Part shown: positions 31,569-41,302 of the stretch, one piece after another | Layout of the letters: each line of letters opens with the position of its first letter | Position numbering within the stretch: position 1 is the first letter of the stretch | Source: Pseudophaeomoniella oleicola | Lineage: Eukaryota; Ascomycota; Eurotiomycetes; Phaeomoniellales; Phaeomoniellaceae | DNA: 64,000 nt | NCBI GenBank assembly: GCA_003868215.1 | Contig: QWDQ01000030.1 | Coordinates: forward strand, 186,001-250,000 | Direction of reading: 5' to 3' | The notes under the pieces: generated by a model | Databases searched by the model: none | What the model saw: only the letters and a program-made list of their open reading frames with translations | What the model was told of the DNA's origin: nothing | Made by a program: the position numbers and the translations under genes

Positions 31569-33560
31569 ATGTCGTCGCAAACGTTCGTTCCCTCGTCGCA
31601 GGTTTCAGCTGGCGTTCGGCGTCGCTCCAAGTTCACGTTCAAGCAATTGACAACCTTGAGTCAATCGTCAACCTCTTGTCCGCTGCGTGTCATCGCACAC
31701 ATCGACCTCGATGCGTTCTATGCTCAGTGTGAAATGATACGCCTTGGGACGCCAGAAGATCAACCTTTAGCGGTCCAACAATGGCAGGGTCTCATTGCGA
31801 TCAATTACCCAGCTCGCGCATACGGCTTGAATCGGCACGTCACCCTCCAAGATGCGAGAAAGCTGTGCCCACAGCTGATAGCGCAACATGTGGCAACGTG
31901 GAGGGAGGGGGATGAAAAATGGGCTTATAGGGACGACGCGTGGAAACACATCGGAACCGACAAGGTCTCTCTCGATCCATACAGGCTTCAGTCAAGGAAG
32001 ATTCTTGCTCTCATCAAGGAATCTCTCCCTCCAGCTCCTTTACAAAAAGTAGAGAAAGCTAGCATCGATGAGGTCTTCATTGACTTGTCTGCGCAGATTC
32101 ATTCTATCCTTCTAGAAAGATACCCCGAGCTCCAGGGTCCTCCTCCTTACGATGACCCCACTGAGGATCTTCCGAACCCTCCTACAACGGCCTTAGATTG
32201 GCAAGCTGACGCTTTGATTGATCTTGATGGGAACCAGACGGAGGATGATGATCCAGACTGGGACGACATCGTAATGCTAATAGGATCAGAGATCATTCGA
32301 GATGTGCGGAAGGGCATCCGAGAGCAGTTGGGATATACCTGCTCTGCAGGGATTGCTCGAAATAAATTCCTCGCAAAGCTAGCGAGCGCTCACCGTAAGC
32401 CCAATCAGCAAACAGTAGTGCGAAACAGGGCGATCCAACAGTTCCTGTCTGGCTTCAAGTTCACCAAGATCAGGAATCTAGGGGGCAAACTTGGAGAGCA
32501 TATAGTCGCCACTTTTGGAACCGACGAGCTTGTGGAGCTGCTGAAACATCCCATAGAGGAGCTCAAAAGTAAAATTGGCGATGAGACTGGCTCTTGGTTA
32601 TACGGCGTCATCCGTGGAGAAGACACCAGTGAAGTGAATTCCCGGACGCAGATAAAATCAATGTTGTCAGCAAAGTCTTTTCGACCTGCCATAAATACAT
32701 ATGATCAAGCCGTGAAATGGATCCGGATATTTGTCGGGGATATCTTTTCACGGTTGCTGGAAGAAGGGGTGGTTGAAAATAAGCGCAGGCCGAAGACTAT
32801 GAATCTACACCACCGGCAAGGAGGCACAACGAAGTCGAAGCAGATTCCAATCCCGTTAGGTAAGAAAATCGACGAAAGGATGCTATTCGATCTTGCCAAG
32901 ACGCTTCTCGGACAGGTTATCGGCGATGGCAGAGCTTGGCCGTGCGCAAACCTATCGCTAAGTGTAGGTGGCTTTGAAGACGGTGTCACCGGGAATCGAG
33001 GCATAGGTGGCTTCCTTGTACGCGGTGAGGAAGCGAGGACTGTCAATGCAGCTGCTTCACAACGCGACGATGAACCAGCAGACAGGCCTGAGAAACGTCG
33101 CAAGATCGGCGAAGGATCCAAACTTCAGCGGTGGTTTTCAAAAAACGATGGTCCTAGTGATTCCGACGACTATGCTGGCATAGAGGAAGTTTCAGACTCA
33201 GCTCTCGTCGGAGATGGTGTTCCCAATACAACTACGAATGATATCGTAGAAAAAGGATCACCTCACCCTCAGGAGGCGTCACCTATCATGACAGGTCTAA
33301 AAGTATTCCATCAGGAGCCCATCACAGCCTACGTTTGTGGAGAGTGTCAGAAGCAAATGCCTGACCATGAGCGAGAAGAGCATCAAGATTGGCACTTTGC
33401 AAAAGACCTACAGGCACAGGAAAGTGATCCAATACAAGCCACAAGCCAACCAGCGAGTCGCACTGATAATAGTAAGAGCAAACGTGGCACTCCCAGCAAC
33501 ACTCGTGGAGGTCGCAAAACTCAGCCAGAGAAGGGACAGAAGAGACTGGCTTTCAACTGA
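31569..33560 (+). CDS. RAD30: DNA polymerase eta (Y-family translesion polymerase, 663 aa)
   Basis: Bypasses UV photoproducts such as cis-syn TT dimers during replication. The start is ATG 31569 (MSSQTFVPSSQVSAGVRRRS). The catalytic palm holds VIAHIDLDAFYAQCE, carrying the first metal-binding Asp pair, then AINYPARAYGLNRHVTLQDA and KASIDEVFIDLSA with the second acidic cluster. The thumb HhH segment includes YTCSAGIARNKFLAKLASA and IRNLGGKLGE. A little-finger domain follows (about residues 360-480). Near residue 595 is a UBZ-type ubiquitin-binding finger, CGECQKQMPDHEREEHQDWH, with Cys-x2-Cys and His-x3-His ligands. The last residues QKRLAFN form a PIP-like QxxLxF motif at the extreme C-terminus. 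It is a single exon and tail-to-tail with the IVD gene at 140 bp. Confidence 0.95.
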   Translation: MSSQTFVPSSQVSAGVRRRSKFTFKQLTTLSQSSTSCPLRVIAHIDLDAFYAQCEMIRLGTPEDQPLAVQQWQGLIAINYPARAYGLNRHVTLQDARKLCPQLIAQHVATWREGDEKWAYRDDAWKHIGTDKVSLDPYRLQSRKILALIKESLPPAPLQKVEKASIDEVFIDLSAQIHSILLERYPELQGPPPYDDPTEDLPNPPTTALDWQADALIDLDGNQTEDDDPDWDDIVMLIGSEIIRDVRKGIREQLGYTCSAGIARNKFLAKLASAHRKPNQQTVVRNRAIQQFLSGFKFTKIRNLGGKLGEHIVATFGTDELVELLKHPIEELKSKIGDETGSWLYGVIRGEDTSEVNSRTQIKSMLSAKSFRPAINTYDQAVKWIRIFVGDIFSRLLEEGVVENKRRPKTMNLHHRQGGTTKSKQIPIPLGKKIDERMLFDLAKTLLGQVIGDGRAWPCANLSLSVGGFEDGVTGNRGIGGFLVRGEEARTVNAAASQRDDEPADRPEKRRKIGEGSKLQRWFSKNDGPSDSDDYAGIEEVSDSALVGDGVPNTTTNDIVEKGSPHPQEASPIMTGLKVFHQEPITAYVCGECQKQMPDHEREEHQDWHFAKDLQAQESDPIQATSQPASRTDNSKSKRGTPSNTRGGRKTQPEKGQKRLAFN

Positions 33561-33700
33561 CGATTATTATGATGCTTTGCAACACGTACTGCATTTCATG
33601 GAGTATTGTCATCTCTGGGAGGGGATCATACGAGCATACGGTAAGAAGACATAGGACCATGATACCCAGGTTTTTAGGAAGCGAAATCATTTGCAAATTG

Positions 33701-34981
33701 TCATATTCCTTGGTTGGCGTACTCTTTGTTGAAAGCACGCCCGATGACCATACGTCTGATTTCACTCGTTCCAGCTCCTATCTCGTAGAGCTTTGCGTCT
33801 CTGAGAAGCCTTCCAGCTGGTATCTCATTGACATATCCGTTCCCTCCCATCAACTGTATCGCATCCAGGCTACACTCAGTAGCTCTCTCAGCGGCATAGA
33901 GAATTGCGCCAGCGCAATCTTGGGTCCGGATCTCGCCTTCTTCATCGACCTTCTTTGCTGTCGCATATGTATACGCTCTTGCTGCCTGAAGCTTCGTATA
34001 CATATCTGCCAATTTGCCTTGGATCAATTGGTTCTGAGCAATCGGCACACCGAACTGCTTGCGTTGATGCGTATAGGGAAGAACCAGGTCCAAACAAGCC
34101 TGCATAATGCCCAAAGGTCCGGCGCTAAGGACAAGGCGTTCCAGATCGAGGCCTTCCATTAGAACAGTGACACCCCTATTTATTTGTCCAAGTATGTTCT
34201 CTTGAGGTACGAACACATCCTCGAAGACAAGCTCTCCTGTATTCGATCCTCTCATACCGAGTTTGTCTAGCTTTCGCGCGCAAGAGAAACCTTCGAACGT
34301 ATTTTCTACAATAAAGACCGTAATCCCTTTGGACGCCTTGTCCGGCTCTGTTTTGGCGTAAACGATGATATAATCAGCATCGGGACCGTTGGTAATCCAC
34401 ATCTTTGTCCCATTAAGCAGGTATCCGCCGTCGACTTTCCTTGCTGTCGTCTTCATGCTGACCACGTCGCTCCCGGCCGAGTGTTCTGACATAGCGAGTG
34501 CACCGACCTTGTCCCCTGAAATGAGTCTGGGTAGTATCCTTGCCTTTTGTTCCTCTGACCCATTTAAGCATAGTTGATTGATGCATAGCTGTGAATGCGC
34601 AGCATAGGAAAGACCAATTGAGGCAGAGGCTCGACTCAGTTCTTCCAACACTATACAGTGAGCTTGGTATCCCATTCCAAGACCGCCATAGTCTTCGTTA
34701 GCGGTTATGCCCAGCAACCCTGCCTCTCCCAGTTTCTTCCACATGTGCATTGGGAACTCATTATCACGATCTGTAGCTGCGGCAACTTCTTCGGATATCT
34801 CACGCCGCGTGAAGTCTTGAACGCTCTCTCGTAGTTCATAGAGATCTTGGGTCGACGGCGGAGAGAAATTCGTGGGATGCTTACTTGACATTAGACGGAG
34901 CTGGAGAGATATACGATGGCGGATTTCTATGTGTCCTGTTGAAGTCCGCAGCAATGACGGAGCAAAGAAGAACCTCTTCAT
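33701..34981 (-). CDS. ivdA: Isovaleryl-CoA dehydrogenase, mitochondrial (426 aa)
   Basis: Flavoenzyme that oxidises isovaleryl-CoA to 3-methylcrotonyl-CoA in leucine degradation, passing electrons to ETF. ATG 34981 begins a basic presequence ([23 protein letters not shown]). The acyl-CoA dehydrogenase fold follows: N-terminal domain with [18 protein letters not shown], the FAD/substrate signature [35 protein letters not shown], and the C-terminal helical domain with [33 protein letters not shown]. The catalytic base of this family lies in [16 protein letters not shown], Glu281 here; its position in helix G is the feature separating IVD from straight-chain enzymes. It is divergent from mccB, whose product acts on its reaction product. 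The 426-residue length is normal. Confidence 0.95.
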   Translation of the reverse strand: MKRFFFAPSLLRTSTGHIEIRHRISLQLRLMSSKHPTNFSPPSTQDLYELRESVQDFTRREISEEVAAATDRDNEFPMHMWKKLGEAGLLGITANEDYGGLGMGYQAHCIVLEELSRASASIGLSYAAHSQLCINQLCLNGSEEQKARILPRLISGDKVGALAMSEHSAGSDVVSMKTTARKVDGGYLLNGTKMWITNGPDADYIIVYAKTEPDKASKGITVFIVENTFEGFSCARKLDKLGMRGSNTGELVFEDVFVPQENILGQINRGVTVLMEGLDLERLVLSAGPLGIMQACLDLVLPYTHQRKQFGVPIAQNQLIQGKLADMYTKLQAARAYTYATAKKVDEEGEIRTQDCAGAILYAAERATECSLDAIQLMGGNGYVNEIPAGRLLRDAKLYEIGAGTSEIRRMVIGRAFNKEYANQGI

Positions 34982-35338
34982 TGTCACCTTGGAGGATAGC
35001 CACCGGTACTGGAAGAGCGTTGCAGAACATCTGCAACAATTGTAGGCAGCGTCGGACTGTATACATGAGCAGATACTCTGTAGTCAGAATGTGAACGGTG
35101 GGGATGCTGCCCGGCGATACCCCAGGATGAGGGGAATACTAACGTAGTAACCCCGGACCGTTACAGTAATGGATCCACTACGGTTATCGTCGGTGTGTGC
35201 GGGGATCTTGAGGGCGGCGGGCATATCCTGGACTTCACACGTCTGCATAGTATAAGGACGTCCAAAGGACTCATAGTCAACTCTTGACATGTTATTGCCC
35301 TGCCTATATACCTTCATCTGTCCAATTCAGATGAGCTG
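34982..35338. promoter_or_regulatory. Bidirectional promoter of isovaleryl-CoA dehydrogenase and mccB
   Basis: A 357-bp spacer lies between the start codons of two divergently transcribed leucine-catabolic genes, which suggests co-regulation. It contains TACTAACGTAGTA (35137-35149), a one-base-insertion form of the dispersed palindrome, and GC-rich stretches such as CCCGGCGATACCCC. No regulator site is assigned. Confidence 0.55.
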
Positions 35339-37115
35339 ATGACAGGTCGCAAGGTAATGGCTACCTTCAATGCTTCATCTAATTTATTATCGACCTGGTT
35401 GAAGGCATCTAGTAGACGGAGAACTCATTCTGTATACCGCTGGCAATTGTGCCAAAAGCGTTACATTGTGAACTTCACTCATGGCCATCATGCCAATGCG
35501 ATCTCTGTGTTGCCTACGGCCGTGGACACGTCATCTGAAGAATTCAAAGAGAATGCTCAACAGCTGCACGAGGTGATGACGAAGTATACAGCGTTGCATC
35601 GGAAAATCGCGAAAGGAAGCCCACAGAAAGCTATTGACAAGCATCTACAGCGGGGTAAACTGTTGGCAAGAGATCGAATAACAGCCTTGATAGACCCAGG
35701 AAGTGCTTTTCTGGAATTGTCGCCCTTAGCCGGCCAAGAAATGTATGGTGAAGATGTTCCAGCAGGTGGTATCATCACAGGTGTTGGCTCAGTTACAGGG
35801 GTGTCGTGTATGATCATTGCTAATGACAGCACGGTAAAGGGTGGTACCTATTATCCTATCACGGTGAAAAAGCACCTGAGAGCCCAGGAAATCGCTTCTA
35901 CCAACAGATTGCCGTGCCTCTACCTTGTGGACTCTGGTGGAGCAAATCTGCCGAGACAGGCAGATGTCTTCCCGGACCGAGACCATTTTGGCCGCATCTT
36001 CTACAATCAAGCGAGGATGAGCTCTATGGGGATCCCGCAGATATCTGTTGTCATGGGGCCCTGTACTGCAGGAGGCGCCTACGTACCAGCTATGTCCGAT
36101 GAATCAATCATAGTCGAAAACCAGGGAACAATCTTTCTAGCTGGGCCACCACTCGTGAAAGCTGCGACAGGCGAAGTCGTCTCGGCCGAGGATCTCGGCG
36201 GCGGGAAACTTCACAGTACGATATCTGGGGTGACAGACTACCTTGCTGTCGATGATGACCATGCCTTGGTCCTCGCAAGACGCTCAGTGTCAAACCTCAA
36301 TTACCCTCGTACTCGCACACCAAGACATGACGCGAAAGGACCACTTTATGATCCAGAAGAGCTAGCCGGCATCGTTGGCACCAATCTTCGTAAGCAGATT
36401 CCCATCCACGAAGTAATTGCACGAATTGTAGACGGAAGTGAATTTGCGGAATTCAAGCGCGACTATGGGACGACGTTGGTCACTGGATTTGCAGCAATAT
36501 ATGGCCATCAAGTGGGCATCGTGGCAAACAACGGTATCCTTTTCTCTGAATCTTCACTCAAGGGAGCACATTTCATCGAACTCTGCTGCCAACGGAACAT
36601 TCCTCTGGTATTCCTTCAGAATATCAGCGGCTTCATGGTAGGAGCAGACGCGGAGAAGGGTGGCATCGCGAAGAACGGCGCTAAATTGGTCACGGCTGTC
36701 GCTTGTGCGGATGTTCCCAAGTTTACGGTGGTCATCGGGTCAAGCGCAGGGGCTGGTAACTACGGAATGTGGTATGGGACATGATTATATCACTTTGACA
36801 GTATCACTGATTTTGGATTCTAGTGGAAGAGCTTACTCCCCACGATTCCTGTGGATGTGGCCAAATGCTAAGATTGGCGTGATGGGCGCTGAGCAATTGA
36901 CGGCGGTGATGGAGACCGTAGGGAAGACCGTTGATCCTGCATTGCGCGACCGCATAGAGCAGGAAAGCGACGCTCTATTCTCGTCAGCTAGGCTCTGGGA
37001 CGATGGAGTGATACCGCCATCGCATACTCGTAAAATGTTGGGGCTTGGACTCGATGCAGCTATGGGGGGTAGGGTGGAACATCCAAAGACAGCATTTGGG
37101 GTTTTCCGAATGTGA
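35339..37115 (+). CDS. mccB: 3-methylcrotonyl-CoA carboxylase beta subunit, mitochondrial (574 aa)
   Basis: Carboxyltransferase subunit that transfers CO2 from biotin to 3-methylcrotonyl-CoA. Exons are 35339-36771 and 36824-37115; the 52-bp GTATGG...TCTAG intron joins [20 protein letters not shown] in phase 2. A basic, Ser-rich presequence covers about 45 residues. Family signatures are [121 protein letters not shown] and [29 protein letters not shown]. This spacing is that of MCC beta rather than propionyl-CoA carboxylase beta. Starts at ATG 35339 and ATG 35357 are both possible. It is divergent from the IVD gene. Confidence 0.95.
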
Positions 37116-37403
37116 CCAGCATCATCTGCCGCAAGTCTCACAGCAGCACGATCTTAACGATGCATATTAAGCAAAATGCTGGTAAGGTCCAATGTGACCT
37201 TTCGACGTTGAACCCGACGAACCAAAGGGACGGTATCAAATCAACGCATAAACTTTCTATTGGAAGTCAAACAAGATCTCTATAAGCCAGCTTTTTCTCG
37301 GCGCTGAGGCGCAATACGTGTCAAGTGAACACATACGGGGAATCGAAGCACTCAAATATACAGAAGAATTCAAAAACGGAGGAATCGTGTCCAGTATTCC
37401 CGA

Positions 37404-38211
37404 TCATAGAATCACACAGCGATCTCGCTCGCGATATCGCCGACCTCCCGTCCCAAGTCGCTTGCGGTCTTGCCGGTTGAGTCTTTCTTTCCGCCGACTG
37501 CTGGAATCCTCATCTCGCCGCTGATTCGACTGGATATCTTTGCGAATGATCTGGCGGCACAGGTCCACAAAGACCTCGTCTACATTGGCTCTCCTCCGAG
37601 CCGAGGTCTCGTAATATGGAGCATTACCCCATTGTTGGGAAATCTGAAACGCGCGAGCCCGTGACACCGCACGGTCCTCTTCCAGGTCGGACTTATTACC
37701 GACAATGACCAGAGGCACGTTATCGTCGTCCTTAATTCTCATGATCTGATCTCGCAGCTCTTGTAATTCGTGCAAGCTGCTCGAGCTGGTGATGGAGAAG
37801 ACGAGGAGGAAACCCTGGCCTTGCTTCATGTACAATTCCCGCATGGCTGTGAACTGTTCCGTACCCGCGGTATCGAGGCTACCCTCGTCAGCATCCTGGC
37901 GGAGAGGTGGTATCAAAGCAACTCACATTTCTAGTATACATTGTCTTCCCTATCCAAAGTCAATAAGTGAACCATACCCGGCAGGATGAGGATAGACGTA
38001 CATCGACCTCGATCTGTTTCCGGTAAGAATCTTCAATCGTGGGATCATAACTTTCAATCCACACATTCTGTACAAACTGAGCCGTGAGGCAGCTTTTGCC
38101 AACTCCACCTGCTCCGAGGACCACTATATGGTATTCACGCCTGGCACGCGTTAATCCCGTCCGGTCATTTCCTGCAAGATGTAGGAGTATGTACCTTGAT
38201 TGCATACTCAT
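37404..38211 (-). CDS. RSR1: RSR1/Bud1-type (Rap-like) small GTPase, four exons (217 aa)
   Basis: Ras-superfamily switch implicated in cell polarity and hyphal growth-site choice. The minus-strand model is 38211-38195, 38140-38002, 37949-37927 and 37878-37404; all introns are GT-AG and frame is kept. Exon 1 has 17 nt (MSMQSR) and exon 3 has 23 nt (GRQCILE plus two bases). G-motifs are intact: GAGGVGKS P-loop, [11 protein letters not shown] switch [18 protein letters not shown] switch [12 protein letters not shown], and [14 protein letters not shown]. The C-terminus is strongly basic and ends in a CaaX box CVIL, predicting geranylgeranylation and membrane attachment. Without the 23-nt exon the conserved beta-3 strand would be lost, so its inclusion is well supported. 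It lies between mccB and mccA with no functional link to them. Confidence 0.9.
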
Positions 38212-39344
38212 GCCAGCACCGAGCACAGGCACTCACGTAGATCTATTTCTGATCGAAAATGCCCGGTGTTACAGGCGGCTGGCAAGAGCAGCCCCTAGGA
38301 CTACTTTTGAAGTTTCCCTTTGGCCGGCTTCCAGATCACGGATTTTTCAGTGCTTTTCGACAGCTCTGCAGGAACGGATTCAAGACACCTCTCTTGCTCA
38401 CAGCTTTCCTTTCTCCTCCGCCAATGCTCTGTAACGGAAGTGAGACGGAGAGATTACTTCTAAACTGGTTCGTCTAGATGTTGCAAACGTCCCGAAGTGG
38501 CTTGTACTTGGAGAGGCGTTCTTTCCTTCTAGGTTCCAATCGATATCGTTAATCCACGAACTCGAAGATCCCTTTCAAATGGTCGTCAATGAGCCTCTTC
38601 GTTGCTCACAGTATTAGAGATGTGTTGTACAGGCGTTTCGAATGGAAAAATCTATGAGGCCGTAACCACAGGTCCGTAACGACAGATGGGAGATCCGGCG
38701 AGATCAGTGCGGTGTGACGAGTCGGCAGAAATGTGCAGGAAGTGAATCAACTGGTCCAGCAGAGAAGAGGTACAGAATGTTGATATATGCATGCACGCAC
38801 GCAGTTCTGTTTCAATCTGCAAGCAGAGTCAACCAGACATGACCAGAGTAAGGGCCTGGGAGTTTATGTATTGAATCCTTTGAATACTCGGTCGGCAACT
38901 AATGAGCAGAAATGGAATGAACTATGTACCACGGATACGAATCACACACAGAGTACCATGGTTTGATACTGTGACTACTCAGTATCAGAGGTACAATGTA
39001 CGGAGCACCCATGCGCAGAAAAAAAGAGGGAACGGACACTAAAAGAGGCACGGGAATATCTGGTTGAGGGACGGCGATTATCATTTCTGATAGGGGGAAT
39101 GGAGCGTCTTGTGGTGGGTAAAGCGGCCCCTGCCTAAGTGAGGTATCTAGCTTCCTGGGCTCTCTGGGCACCTGCAGTAGGGTAAGGTCCTCTAAGACCA
39201 CCCTCTAGAGATGGCCCTAAAGATGCCCTAAAGCTGCTCTATCCACCATACGTAGTATTTCCTTTTGTTCCGGAAACTTTTGTAAGAAGCTCGGTAGGTA
39301 TCTTTAATTATGGTAGGAGGAGTCTTCTTTTTATCGCGTTAACT

Positions 39345-39379
39345 TACTACGTAGTAGGTACCTTAACTACTACGTAGTA
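39345..39379. repeat. Two adjacent TACTACGTAGTA palindromes
   Basis: Perfect 12-bp palindromes at 39345-39356 and 39368-39379, separated by 11 bp (GGTACCTTAAC). Each could extrude as a small hairpin or bind a dimeric factor. Together the pair forms a larger imperfect inverted repeat centred near 39362. Confidence 0.85.
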
Positions 39380-39623
39380 CCTATGGCAGGGGGGTTGTCC
39401 CTTCCAAGCCTCAGCTATATCGATAGGGCCTAGCAATCGCTGTAATGTAGTACTAATTATGTATGTCAACGGCGAACCCCGTCAATTGTTTTTCTTTTGG
39501 ATAGGCGCTCTTCAGTCTTCAGTCCTTTGCTTAACTAGATCTCGAACAGAACCAACCAGGATGTAGGCATCGATACTGTACCTGAGTGACAGTGCATGCG
39601 CAGAACCTCGTCAATAATGTGAT

Positions 39624-39677
39624 TAGGTACCTATATGTACCTACCTAGGTACCTACATAGGTAGCTCGGTAGGTACC
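39624..39677. repeat. Cluster of GGTAC/CCTA palindromic words
   Basis: About 54 bp composed almost wholly of overlapping AGGTACCT-, TACCTAGGTA- and GGTAGCTC-like palindromic words, with the perfect TACCTAGGTA at 39642-39651. Confidence 0.7.
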
Positions 39678-40745
39678 ATCCAATGTCACCGAAAGTGTTA
39701 CGGATTCGGATGTTGGAATACTATGTACAGTATCTTATCATATGCTTCGGTCTGTGCCCATCCGCCCATTTACCGAAACTACACCCAACACACTACTATC
39801 AACCTAGGTAAGTACCTTATGTACATAGCACAGTACTTGCTCCGGTGTATGTCGTCTGGTTGATATAGAGAATCGTATCCTTTTCCGCAACAGGCCATGA
39901 TGAGCGAATGCTCAGTCCGCCGTCTGGATCCCCTTGGGTACGAGAAGGGTCCGCAACAATAAACAAGAATGGTAGCGCACAATAGCTTCCACATGGCGAT
40001 GGTGGTCCGTAGCTGAAAGAGACAGACAACCCCCACTGCTTCAAAAGCTATCTCGCTGAGTAGTACAATTTATGTACGTACGAGAGACCCGGCTGCACTT
40101 GTTCAGGGACGCTACTGTCAGCACATCACCATCACTATGAGCATACGCTGAAACAGAACCAGAGCACATGCAGAGCACCAACATTTAGCTCTAAGTTATA
40201 CTGCAGTATTATCATGCCATCACACAAACCTCGCCTGCATCATCAGATACATCACATCGTTACCCGATCAGAGATGCAGGGATGTCACAAGCTCTTCCCA
40301 TGTTTCCTGACCAGCCTCGCCAGACAGGGGTTCATTGGGGCAAAAGTCGAAACATCACCGACGGTCCGTTCCCCATCCACAAAAAGTGAAAAGCTCCTAT
40401 GATACTTTCTTTCTATCTCACTTATCAACATGGCACCAAAAGAAAGAAACATACCGTATTTCATAGGAGACAAAGCCAACGTTCGACGTCATCAACCTCG
40501 TCATTGACCAATATTTTCCATTTGACTGCCAATTTCAAATGAGAAATGTCACCCTGCCTCTTCTGACATTGACTTTCCAGACCTTCACAATCGTAGGTCA
40601 GAGCAGAGCAGAGCAGACGAGAGCAGACCAAATCGGCAACGCCGGCAGTTGGGTCCAACCGAGCATCAAATCTTCCCCTCGATCCACTTTCCTCTTCCCC
40701 GACCCAAGTGACCATTCTGTTGGATCCCCAATCGCGCAATGCAAC

Positions 40746-40757
40746 TACTACGTAGTA
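40746..40757. repeat. Palindrome TACTACGTAGTA (copy 4)
   Basis: Perfect 12-bp palindrome within the spacer upstream of the mccA 3' end. Confidence 0.85.
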
Positions 40758-41302
40758 ATTATTTGGGGGTGTTGTCTCCTGCGGATTTGTTACTCCTTTG
40801 CGGCAATGTCTCGAATGGCCTGGATTGACAGGGGTCATTGTCATTGTCATATTAATGACATGACGACATTCATATATCACCGCTATCTCTTGCTGGTACG
40901 CCAAACCAACTTCCAAACGGCCAGGCAGTACATTTGAGAGCAGCTATGCTCCCATGGCAGCATGATATGGTATCTACTTCCGCGGCAGCTTACCGCAATC
41001 CTGCCACACACGTAGATCTGCGCGACCAGGGAGTGTCTTACATCATGCATCATTTGACAAGTTATTAAAGGCTCCTGATATGGTCTGTCTGAGCTTTGAT
41101 TCGGCTTAGTTACTACACAGTGCACCTCCTACCCGCGGTCCTCGTCACCTGTGTTGATCATTGGTTTACTATGTACAAATGATAAGAGCAAAGATCATAC
41201 CGGAGTAACTACTGCACTTTACCAGACTGTGATCTGAGCTCCTTACGACCAATGCCGGATGTCAAAATGCCATTTACTGTACTTCATATCTCGAGTTTCT
41301 CG

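Larger units (their letters stand above)
38212..41302. other. 3.1-kb gene-free spacer rich in short palindromes
   Basis: The largest gene-poor stretch of the window, between the RSR1 start and the mccA stop. It holds three perfect TACTACGTAGTA copies (39345, 39368, 40746), a cluster of GGTACC/ACCTA/TAGGT words at 39624-39677 including one TACCTAGGTA, and a GAGCAGAGCAGAGCAG run near 40603. No coding family was recognised on either strand. Confidence 0.6.

Noticed and set aside
39345-40757. Palindrome cluster as ends of a transposon
   Set aside because: No transposase-like frame lies between the copies, there are no target-site duplications, and the flanks are unrelated.
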